From the NCBI RefSeq assembly GCF_008868125.1, contig NZ_WAAQ01000002.1:496001-560000 (forward strand): a stretch of DNA of 64,000 bases. Reading direction: 5' to 3'. Under the pieces are notes generated by a model. It ran no database searches. It saw nothing but the letters and a program-made list of their open reading frames with translations, and was not told the origin of the DNA. Shown here piece after piece: positions 57,720 through 64,000 of this stretch. Source of the stretch: Microbacterium maritypicum (GTDB taxonomy: Bacteria; Actinomycetota; Actinomycetes; Actinomycetales; Microbacteriaceae). Position 1 is the first letter of the stretch. Each line of letters opens with the position of its first letter. The position numbers were made by a program, and so were the translations under genes.

Positions 57720-58688
57720 ATGACCACCACCGCCACGCTCACCGAGCGGTACATCAGTGCCACGATCCGTAGTCTTCGGCCGGATGCGCAGGACGATGTC
57801 CGCGCCGAGCTCGAAGCCTCCATCACCGATGCGGTCGAGGCGCGAGTCGAGCAGGGTGAGGCGCCAGAGGCCGCCGAGCGCGCGGTCCTCACCGATCTCG
57901 GCGACCCCGGGGTGTTGGCTGCCGGGTATGCGGATCGCCCTCTGCACCTCATCGGCCCCCGTTACTACCTGACCTGGTGGCGGCTGCTCAAGCTGCTGCT
58001 GATCATCGTTCCGGCCTGCGCCGCCGTGGGTGTCGCGATCGCGAAGTTGATCGAGGGGGCACCGGTCGGAGACGTGATCGGCGCAATCGTCGCCGTCACC
58101 CTCTCGGTCGTCGTTCACGTGTGCTTCTGGGTGACGCTGGTGTTCGTCGTGCTCGAGCGCACCGGTGCCGACACGGGGGAGAAGTGGGACGTCGACCAGC
58201 TGCCCGTGCCGACCGAGAACGGCGCCGCGCGCAGCGACATGATCGCCACTCTCGTCTTCCTCGGCATCGGCGTCGCCGCGGTGGTGTGGGATGCGACCCG
58301 CGGGTTCTTCCCGACCGGCGGCGATCCGATCCCGATCCTGAACTCCGGGCTCTGGCCGTGGGGGATGACCGTGCTCCTCGCCATCATGCTCGCCGACGCC
58401 GTCCTGGCTGTCGCCGTGTACCGCCGACGCCGGTGGACGGTCGGTCTCGCCGTCGTCAACACGGCGCTCTCGATCGCGTTCGCCACCTGGGCGGTGACAC
58501 TTCTCGTGCGGGACGAGCTGCTGAACCCGGAGTTCGTGCAGTTCGTGTTCGCCGACAACGGGGTGGACGCCGACACGTTGCGCATCCTCGCGGTAATCAC
58601 CGGAGTCGGCATCATCGCCGTCCAGACCTGGACCATCATCGACGGCTGGATGAAGGCCTGGCGCGCTCGCCGCGGGCGCGAGGAATAG
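57720..58688 (+). CDS. HAAS/permease-prefix domain membrane protein
   Basis: A 322-residue protein. The N-terminal 75 residues are a HAAS-like helical domain (ERYISATIRSLRPDAQDDVRAELEASI ... VLTDLGDP), typically encoded behind PadR genes. Six or so hydrophobic helices follow. GAGGAG sits about 6 nt upstream of the ATG inside the padR 3' end. The function is unknown; such proteins may modulate membrane stress or signalling. Confidence 0.85.
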   Translation: MTTTATLTERYISATIRSLRPDAQDDVRAELEASITDAVEARVEQGEAPEAAERAVLTDLGDPGVLAAGYADRPLHLIGPRYYLTWWRLLKLLLIIVPACAAVGVAIAKLIEGAPVGDVIGAIVAVTLSVVVHVCFWVTLVFVVLERTGADTGEKWDVDQLPVPTENGAARSDMIATLVFLGIGVAAVVWDATRGFFPTGGDPIPILNSGLWPWGMTVLLAIMLADAVLAVAVYRRRRWTVGLAVVNTALSIAFATWAVTLLVRDELLNPEFVQFVFADNGVDADTLRILAVITGVGIIAVQTWTIIDGWMKAWRARRGREE

Positions 58689-58691
58689 GCT
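58686..58691 (+). promoter_or_regulatory. -10 element of a leaderless promoter (menB)
   Basis: TAGGCT followed by 7 nt and the GTG at 58699. It overlaps the stop of the upstream gene. Confidence 0.55.
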
Positions 58692-58698
58692 GGATGCT

Positions 58699-59619
58699 GT
58701 GACCACCGCATTCGTCTCCGACCTCTTCGACCCGGCCGAATGGGTGCTCGCGCCCGGTGCTGAGGACTACACCGACATCACCGCGCACGTCTCACGTGAC
58801 GGCGGAGTCGCACGCATCGCGTTCAACCGGCCGGAGGTGCGCAACGCGTTCCGTCCGCACACCGTGGATGAGCTCTACCGCGCGCTCGACATCGCTCGGC
58901 AGGATGCGCACATCGGTGCGGTGCTGCTCACGGGCAACGGCCCGAGCCCGAAGGATGGCGGCTGGGCGTTCTGCTCGGGCGGTGACCAGCGCATCCGCGG
59001 TCGCGACGGCTACAAGTACTCCGACACGGAGACCGCGATCGTCGACGGCGCGGGCCGTGCCGCCGTCGGCCGTCTGCACATCCTCGAGGTGCAGCGGCTC
59101 ATCCGCTTCATGCCGAAGGTCGTCATCGCGGTCGTGCCCGGATGGGCGGCCGGCGGCGGACACTCCCTGCACGTGGTCTGCGACCTCACGATCGCCTCCG
59201 CGGAAGAGGCGCGTTTCAAGCAGACGGACACCGACGTGGGCAGCTTCGACGCCGGCTACGGCTCCGCCTACATGGCCCGCCAGACGGGGCAGAAGTTCGC
59301 CCGCGAGGTGTTCTTCCTCGCCGAGGAGTACTCCGCCCAGCGTGCGTACGAGATGGGTGCGGTGAACCGCGTGGTGCCGCATGCCGAGCTCGAGCGCGAG
59401 GCGCTGAAGATGGCGCGCACGGTGCTGACCAAGTCGCCGACGGCGATCCGCATGCTGAAGTTCGCCTTCAACGCCGTCGACGACGGGCTGGTCGGTCAGC
59501 AGGTCTTCGCGGGAGAGGCCACCCGCCTCGCCTACGGCACCGACGAAGCCGTCGAGGGTCGCGACTCGTTCCTCGAGAAGCGCGACCCCGACTGGTCCTC
59601 CTTCCCCTGGCACTACTGA
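58699..59619 (+). CDS. menB: 1,4-Dihydroxy-2-naphthoyl-CoA synthase
   Basis: A 306-residue crotonase-family enzyme that closes the naphthoquinol ring in menaquinone synthesis. Key segments are FCSGGDQRIRG (oxyanion hole), PGWAAGGGHSLHVVCDLTIAS and TDTDVGSFDAGYGSAYMARQ, all diagnostic of MenB. GTG start, probably leaderless. It is followed 13 nt later by menE, so these form an operon. Confidence 0.96.
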   Translation: MTTAFVSDLFDPAEWVLAPGAEDYTDITAHVSRDGGVARIAFNRPEVRNAFRPHTVDELYRALDIARQDAHIGAVLLTGNGPSPKDGGWAFCSGGDQRIRGRDGYKYSDTETAIVDGAGRAAVGRLHILEVQRLIRFMPKVVIAVVPGWAAGGGHSLHVVCDLTIASAEEARFKQTDTDVGSFDAGYGSAYMARQTGQKFAREVFFLAEEYSAQRAYEMGAVNRVVPHAELEREALKMARTVLTKSPTAIRMLKFAFNAVDDGLVGQQVFAGEATRLAYGTDEAVEGRDSFLEKRDPDWSSFPWHY

Positions 59620-59632
59620 GTCGGAGACCCGC

Positions 59633-60787
59633 ATGACCGCCCTGATCCCCACGGATGCCGAAGATCCGGTTCTGCTGCGGGAAGCCCTGCGGCGTGCGCT
59701 CGACGGGGGCCCTGCTCTGGGACTCGGGATGGTGGACGGCGCCCCGGAGAACGTGGCGGACGGCCTCGCCGCCGTGATCGCGACGTCGGGATCGAGCGGC
59801 ATCCCGAAGCGGGTCGCCCTGAGCGGGGAGGCCCTGCGGGCGAGTGCCGAGGCCACGGCGGCGCGCATCGGCAGCGGACGCTGGCTGCTCGCGCTGCCGG
59901 CCGGCTATGTCGCGGGGCTTCAGGTGCTGGTGCGGTCGATCCTCGCCGACACGCGACCGGCACGGATAGAGGGCCGGTTCTCGCCGGTGTCGTTCGCCGA
60001 GGCGACTCTCGAGATGCTGCGGCCTGCGTCGAACGCGGGGATCCCCGACCTGTACACCTCCCTCGTCCCCGCTCAGGTCGCGACCCTGCTCGACGCGGCG
60101 GATGACACCGCCGTGCGGGCGGCACTGCAGGCCTATCGGGCGATCCTGGTGGGCGGCCAGGCCCTCCCGGAGCCGCTGCGGGAACGGGCGGCCGACCTCG
60201 GTGTGCGACTGGTGCGCACCTACGGTTCGACCGAGACCAGTGGGGGATGCGTCTACGACGGTGTGCCCCTCGACACGGTCGGCGTGCGGACGGTCGACGG
60301 TGAGCTGCGCATCGCCGGTCCCATGCTCGCCGAGGGGTATCTCGGCGACGGGTCGCTGACCGCCCGCACGTTCGTGCGCGATGAGCACGGCATCCGCTGG
60401 TACCGCACGGGCGATCTCGGCCTCGTCGAAGACGGTGTCGTCCGTGTGCACGGCCGCGCCGACAACGTGATCGTGTCCGGGGGGATCAACATCTCCCTCG
60501 ACCGTGTGGAGCGGATCGTCCGCCGGATCGCGGGCCTTCATGAGGCCGTGGTCGTCGGCGTGGAGGATGAGCGCTGGGGCGAGGCGTCCGTGATCGTCGC
60601 GGCTCGGGGCGAGGTGCTCCGCCGCAGCGAGTCGGAGCAGCTCGCGCACGCTCGCGACGCCGTCGAGGACGAACTCGGCAAGCACGCCCGTCCCGTCCGG
60701 CTGATCATGGTGGACGAGATCGAGGTGCTCTCCTCGGGCAAGCCCGACCGCGAGGCCATCCGTCGTATGGTCGCCGACCTGCACTGA
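59633..60787 (+). CDS. menE: o-Succinylbenzoate-CoA ligase
   Basis: A 384-residue acyl-adenylating enzyme. It has the AMP-binding motif ATSGSSGIPKRV, the A5 motif YGSTET, YRTGDLG, and the catalytic lysine in SSGKPDRE near the C-terminus. It is shorter than many MenE (about 450-500), as is usual in actinobacteria. GGAG 6 nt upstream of ATG. It supplies OSB-CoA for MenB, encoded upstream. Confidence 0.94.
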   Translation: MTALIPTDAEDPVLLREALRRALDGGPALGLGMVDGAPENVADGLAAVIATSGSSGIPKRVALSGEALRASAEATAARIGSGRWLLALPAGYVAGLQVLVRSILADTRPARIEGRFSPVSFAEATLEMLRPASNAGIPDLYTSLVPAQVATLLDAADDTAVRAALQAYRAILVGGQALPEPLRERAADLGVRLVRTYGSTETSGGCVYDGVPLDTVGVRTVDGELRIAGPMLAEGYLGDGSLTARTFVRDEHGIRWYRTGDLGLVEDGVVRVHGRADNVIVSGGINISLDRVERIVRRIAGLHEAVVVGVEDERWGEASVIVAARGEVLRRSESEQLAHARDAVEDELGKHARPVRLIMVDEIEVLSSGKPDREAIRRMVADLH

Positions 60788-60800
60788 GCGCACGCTCTGC

Positions 60801-60806
60801 CAGACT
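60801..60806 (+). promoter_or_regulatory. -10-like element of a probable leaderless promoter (methyltransferase)
   Basis: CAGACT followed by 7 nt and the ATG at 60814. Confidence 0.4.
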
Positions 60807-60813
60807 GGGCCGC

Positions 60814-61605
60814 ATGGCCTCGTACACGCATGGACATCACGAATCCGTCCTCCGCTCCCACAACGTGCGCGACATCGCGAACTCCGCCGAGTACCTTCGC
60901 CCGCACCTCACCGCTACGACCCGTCTTCTCGACGTGGGTGCGGGGCCGGGCAGTATCACGGCCGACTTCGCCGGCATCGTCGCCCACGTCACGGCCACCG
61001 AGATCGATGAGAGCGCCCTGTCGCTCTCGCAGGGACTCGTGGCAGAGCGCGGGCTCACCAACCTCTCGTTCTCGATCGAGGACGTGCACGCGCTGAGCTT
61101 TCCCGACGACTCGTTCGATGTCGTGCACGCGCACCAGGTGCTCCAGCACGTCGGCGACCCGGTGACGGCCCTGCGCGAGATGCGCCGCGTCGCCGTTCCC
61201 GGGGGGATCGTCGCCGCGCGAGACGCGGACTACGCGGGCTTCCTCTGCTTCCCGGAACTGCCGGAGCTCGATCGCTGGCTCACCCTGTACCGTGCGGCGG
61301 CACGGGCCAACGGCGGGGAGCCGGATGCGGGACGCCGGCTGCTGTCCTGGGCGCGCGCCGCGGGATTCACGGACATCACCGCGACGGCATCCACCTGGTG
61401 CTACGCGTCTCCCGCCGAGCGGGCCTGGTGGGGCGGCATGTGGGCCGACCGCATCCTCGAGTCGGCGCTCGCGCGGCAGCTCGTCGACAGCGACATGGCG
61501 ACGCGGGCCGATCTGCAGGAGATCAGCGACGCCTGGAAGCGCTGGGCCGACGACGGCGACGGGTGGTACCTGGTGCCGCACGGCGAGATCATCGCCCGGG
61601 CCTGA
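60814..61605 (+). CDS. Class I SAM-dependent methyltransferase
   Basis: A 263-residue Rossmann methyltransferase. Motif I is LLDVGAGPGSITADFA, motif II includes VTATEIDESAL, and DDSFDVVHAHQVLQHVGDP is motif IV/V. Despite lying next to menE it lacks the full MenG/UbiE signature I would expect, so I call it generic. Substrate unknown. The start may be leaderless. Confidence 0.88.
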   Translation: MASYTHGHHESVLRSHNVRDIANSAEYLRPHLTATTRLLDVGAGPGSITADFAGIVAHVTATEIDESALSLSQGLVAERGLTNLSFSIEDVHALSFPDDSFDVVHAHQVLQHVGDPVTALREMRRVAVPGGIVAARDADYAGFLCFPELPELDRWLTLYRAAARANGGEPDAGRRLLSWARAAGFTDITATASTWCYASPAERAWWGGMWADRILESALARQLVDSDMATRADLQEISDAWKRWADDGDGWYLVPHGEIIARA

Positions 61606-61654
61606 CACGGCGGAGATACATCCCGCGACGGATGCCCGCTGCCAGGCCCTCGCG

Positions 61655-61660
61655 TAGCGT
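61655..61660 (+). promoter_or_regulatory. -10 element of a leaderless promoter (histidine kinase)
   Basis: TAGCGT followed by 6 nt and the GTG at 61667. Confidence 0.55.
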
Positions 61661-61666
61661 GGGGGA

Positions 61667-62845
61667 GTGATCCGCCCGCTCTCCCGCACCGCGCTGATCC
61701 TCGACATCGTCGGGGCGGCGCTGCTGTTCCTCGTGCTCGTGCCGACCTCGCTCGTGTTCTACGGGCCGGGGACGGGCAACGACGCGATCGGGGGGTTCGC
61801 GGTCGTGGGTGTCTTCATCGCGAGCGTGCTGATGTGCGGTGGCGTCGCGATCGGCCGGCTCGCCCCGGGGTGGGCCCTCGCCGCTGCGTGGGCCGGTGCC
61901 GTGCTGCAGATGCTGTCCGGCTTCGGGCCGCTCCCGGTGAACTTCGCGATCCTGCTCGTGCTCTACGCCACCTCGGCGTGGGGCACGCGCCGCGTGCTCT
62001 GGTGGGGCTTCGGATCCGCGTTGTTCGGAGGGTTCGTCGCGGCCGTCTTCATGATCATCGTGAACGGCGTCGCCTTCGGAACCGGGTCCGGCTGGGAGAA
62101 GGTCACCGCGGGCACGCTCCTCCTCGTCGTCTCGGTCATGGCGCTCGGGTTCGCCTGGGTGTGCGGACTGCTGTGGCGTGTGGTGCTGCGCGCTCGCGGC
62201 ACCAGGTCGGCTCAGCTGCAGGCGGAGGCGCTCGCCGCGGAGGAGCAGGAGCGCGTGCGCATCGCGCGCGACATGCACGACGTGGTCGCGCACTCGCTCG
62301 CGGTCGTGATCGCGCAGGCCGATGGCGCCCGATACGCCGCCGCCGTGAAACCCGAGGTCGCGACCGAGGCACTCGGGACCATCGCCCAGACGGCACGCGG
62401 CGCTCTGAGCGACGTGCGGATGCTCCTCACGCAGCTGCGGCACCGGCAGGGCGACGGTCCGCAGCCCACGCTCGCCGATCTCGAAGCGCTGTTCGCGCAG
62501 GTGCGACAGGCGGGCATCGAACCGCGGGTCACGGTCGATCCGACGCCGCCGGGGGAGCCGCCCGCCGCCATCCAGCTCGCGGTCTACCGCATCCTGCAGG
62601 AAGCACTCACGAACGCGATCCGACACGGCGACGGCGCGGTCGACGTGAACCTCGCCTGGCTGCCGGATCGCGTCGACGTGGACGTGCGCAACACGGTCAC
62701 GGGCGAGGCGACCGTCGCGCCGGGCGGACACGGAGTCATCGGCATGCGTGAACGCGCGCAGCTCGTCGGCGGTAGTCTGCAAGCCGAGCGCCGAGGGACA
62801 CAGTTCGTCGTCCACGCCACGCTCCCGATCGGAGTCTCCGAATGA
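61667..62845 (+). CDS. Sensor histidine kinase (NarL/DesK class)
   Basis: A 392-residue membrane kinase. Five or six helices occupy the first 175 residues with little external sequence, so the signal is probably sensed in the membrane. The HisKA_3 phosphoacceptor is His204 in RIARDMHDVVAHSL. The C-terminal ATPase has ILQEALTNAIRHG (N box) and GGHGVIGMRERA (G box). It overlaps the response regulator by ATGA. Confidence 0.93.
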   Translation: MIRPLSRTALILDIVGAALLFLVLVPTSLVFYGPGTGNDAIGGFAVVGVFIASVLMCGGVAIGRLAPGWALAAAWAGAVLQMLSGFGPLPVNFAILLVLYATSAWGTRRVLWWGFGSALFGGFVAAVFMIIVNGVAFGTGSGWEKVTAGTLLLVVSVMALGFAWVCGLLWRVVLRARGTRSAQLQAEALAAEEQERVRIARDMHDVVAHSLAVVIAQADGARYAAAVKPEVATEALGTIAQTARGALSDVRMLLTQLRHRQGDGPQPTLADLEALFAQVRQAGIEPRVTVDPTPPGEPPAAIQLAVYRILQEALTNAIRHGDGAVDVNLAWLPDRVDVDVRNTVTGEATVAPGGHGVIGMRERAQLVGGSLQAERRGTQFVVHATLPIGVSE

Positions 62846-63477
62846 TCAGAGTCGTGCTCGTCGACGACCAGGCGCTCTTCCGTGCCGGCATCCGGATGCT
62901 CGTCGCCTCCCAGCCCGACCTCGAAGTGGTGGGGGAAGCCGGCGACGGGAAGGAGGCGCTCGACGTCGTCCGCATGACCCGCCCGGACGTGGTGCTGATG
63001 GACATCCGGATGCCCGTCATGGACGGGCTCACCGCGACCGCCGAGATCCTGGCACGCCCGGAGCCGCCGCGCATCGTCATGCTCACCACGTTCGACCTCG
63101 ACGAGGCGGCGGCGCGGGCCATCCGCCAGGGGGCGAGCGGCTTCCTCCTCAAGGACGCCGACCCCGAGTTCCTGCTCGCCGCGATCCGCACCGTGCACTC
63201 GGGGTCGAGTGTGATCGCCGCCTCGGCGACGCGCGACCTGTTCGAGCACTTCGCCGAGGCACCCAAGCCCGTGCCCGCGCAGTACACCGACCTCACGGAC
63301 CGTGAGCGGGAGATCTTCGCGCTCGCCGCCCGCGGGCTCTCGAACTCCGAGATCGCCGCTCGCGAGTATCTGAGCGAGGCGACCGTGAAGACGCACATCA
63401 GTCGCATCCTCAGCAAACTCGCGCTGCGCGACCGCGTGCAGCTGGTGGTCTTCGCCTTCGAGCACGGCCTCGCCTGA
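62842..63477 (+). CDS. LuxR-type two-component response regulator
   Basis: A 211-residue regulator. The receiver domain has the acidic pair in VLVDDQ and the phosphoacceptor Asp54 in VLMDIRMPVMDG. The C-terminal LuxR/GerE helix-turn-helix reads LTDREREIFALAARGLSNSEIAAREYLSEATVKTHISRI. It is the partner of the kinase upstream and probably controls the ABC exporter that follows. Confidence 0.95.
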   Translation: MIRVVLVDDQALFRAGIRMLVASQPDLEVVGEAGDGKEALDVVRMTRPDVVLMDIRMPVMDGLTATAEILARPEPPRIVMLTTFDLDEAAARAIRQGASGFLLKDADPEFLLAAIRTVHSGSSVIAASATRDLFEHFAEAPKPVPAQYTDLTDREREIFALAARGLSNSEIAAREYLSEATVKTHISRILSKLALRDRVQLVVFAFEHGLA

Positions 63478-63569
63478 TCCCCCGCGCGCTCCGGCGGGCC
63501 CCGCAGATCATCCTTGCGATGTATGCGGAAGGGTCCCCGGGAGCGATGACCCGCGCGGGGCCGCGGAAA

Positions 63570-63575
63570 TAGCGT
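63570..63575 (+). promoter_or_regulatory. -10 element of a leaderless promoter (ABC ATPase)
   Basis: TAGCGT followed by 7 nt and the ATG at 63583. Confidence 0.5.
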
Positions 63576-63582
63576 CGGAGTC

Positions 63583-64000
63583 ATGGAGATCACGACCACC
63601 GACCTGGGGCTCGCCGCCCGCGTCCAGCACCTGAAGAAGACCTACGGCTCCGGCGAGGGCACCGTCCGTGCGCTGGACGATGTGAGCGTCGGCATCCGCC
63701 GTGGGCAGTTCACCGCGATCATGGGGCCGTCCGGTTCCGGCAAGTCCACCCTGATGCACATCATGGCGGGACTCGACAGTCCCACCGAAGGACGTGCCTG
63801 GATCGGAGACACCGAGATCACCGGCCTCGGTGACATCGACCTCACGATCCTGCGGCGTCGACGCGTCGGCTTCATCTTCCAGGCGTTCAACCTGGTCCCG
63901 ACGCTCGATGCGCTCGGCAACATCATGCTTCCGTTCGAGCTCGACGGTCGTCGGCCGAGTGCGATCGAGCGGGCGCGCATCGACGGACTTGTCGAGACGC
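63583..64000 (+). CDS. MacB/LolD-type ABC transporter ATP-binding protein (truncated by window edge)
   Basis: The first 139 residues of an ATPase are visible. Walker [10 protein letters not shown] is at residues 48-56, and the Q-loop segment FIFQAFNLVPTLDALGNI is typical of the MacB/FtsE-like class that partners with FtsX-type permeases. The signature and Walker B lie beyond the window. It follows a two-component system, an arrangement common for antibiotic or envelope-stress exporters. Leaderless by signal (TAGCGT, 7 nt). Confidence 0.9.
   Translation, partial: MEITTTDLGLAARVQHLKKTYGSGEGTVRALDDVSVGIRRGQFTAIMGPSGSGKSTLMHIMAGLDSPTEGRAWIGDTEITGLGDIDLTILRRRRVGFIFQAFNLVPTLDALGNIMLPFELDGRRPSAIERARIDGLVET

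Noticed and set aside
60814..61605. The methyltransferase as MenG, because it follows menE.
   Set aside because: The MenG/UbiE signature is not evident; adjacency alone is not enough.
1..64000. tRNA, rRNA, CRISPR arrays, insertion sequences, attachment sites or phage genes.
   Set aside because: I looked for T-arm consensus, evenly spaced repeats and transposase or integrase proteins and found none.

Overview
The window is chromosomal DNA of a high-GC Gram-positive actinobacterium, most probably a Microbacteriaceae member close to Microbacterium. This rests on about 70% GC by eye, dense gene packing with ATGA/GTGA overlaps, a BldC-type regulator, the tiny actinobacterial ribosomal protein bS22, menaquinone genes, a System II cytochrome c maturation cluster and many leaderless promoters (TAnnnT placed 6-7 nt before the start codon). 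The genus is inference from general resemblance. I saw no transposase, phage gene, CRISPR array, rRNA or tRNA gene.

Layout. 1-5.3 kb: an iron locus in which a divergent pair, siderophore-interacting reductase plus VOC protein (minus) and an FecBDCE-type importer (plus), shares a DtxR/IdeR box. 5.3-8.7 kb: a small membrane protein, an AlkA-like glycosylase and an unusual winged-helix regulator. The regulator is preceded by a 258-nt leader with a Met/Cys-rich leaderless small ORF. 8.7-22 kb: DNA repair and nucleotide housekeeping (SbcCD, nucleosidase, NadE, RecB-like nuclease/helicase, Upp, TadA, a CDF transporter, ProC). 22-28 kb: an ABC exporter, KtrAB potassium uptake and small regulators. 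28-32 kb: BldC, bS22, a rhodanese/glutaredoxin/Dabb operon and a polar amino acid ABC importer. 32-36.5 kb: a second importer (substrate-binding protein, two permeases, TOBE-domain ATPase) whose first gene has its start region inside a strong inverted repeat.

36.6-42.4 kb: a TSUP exporter, AspRS, and a divergent MerR / disulfide-flavoreductase pair sharing a perfect palindrome. 42.5-46.8 kb: TlpA-CcdA-ResB-CcsB for cytochrome c maturation, ending in an (AGCTG)7 repeat. 46.9-54.5 kb: a 2H phosphoesterase, then YhgE/Pip and an MMPL protein carrying a degenerate ABC-ATPase-like tail. These two face a TetR gene across two palindromic operators, and an MFS exporter follows. 54.6-64 kb: a cupin regulator, menaquinone genes (menC, menB, menE) interleaved with a GNAT and a PadR/HAAS pair, a methyltransferase, a two-component system and a truncated ABC ATPase at the window edge.

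The most interesting cis-structures are the sulfur-residue-rich leader ORF at 7412-7513 and the genome-style use of leaderless starts for about twenty genes. The most interesting protein architecture is the MMPL fusion at 49550-52351.
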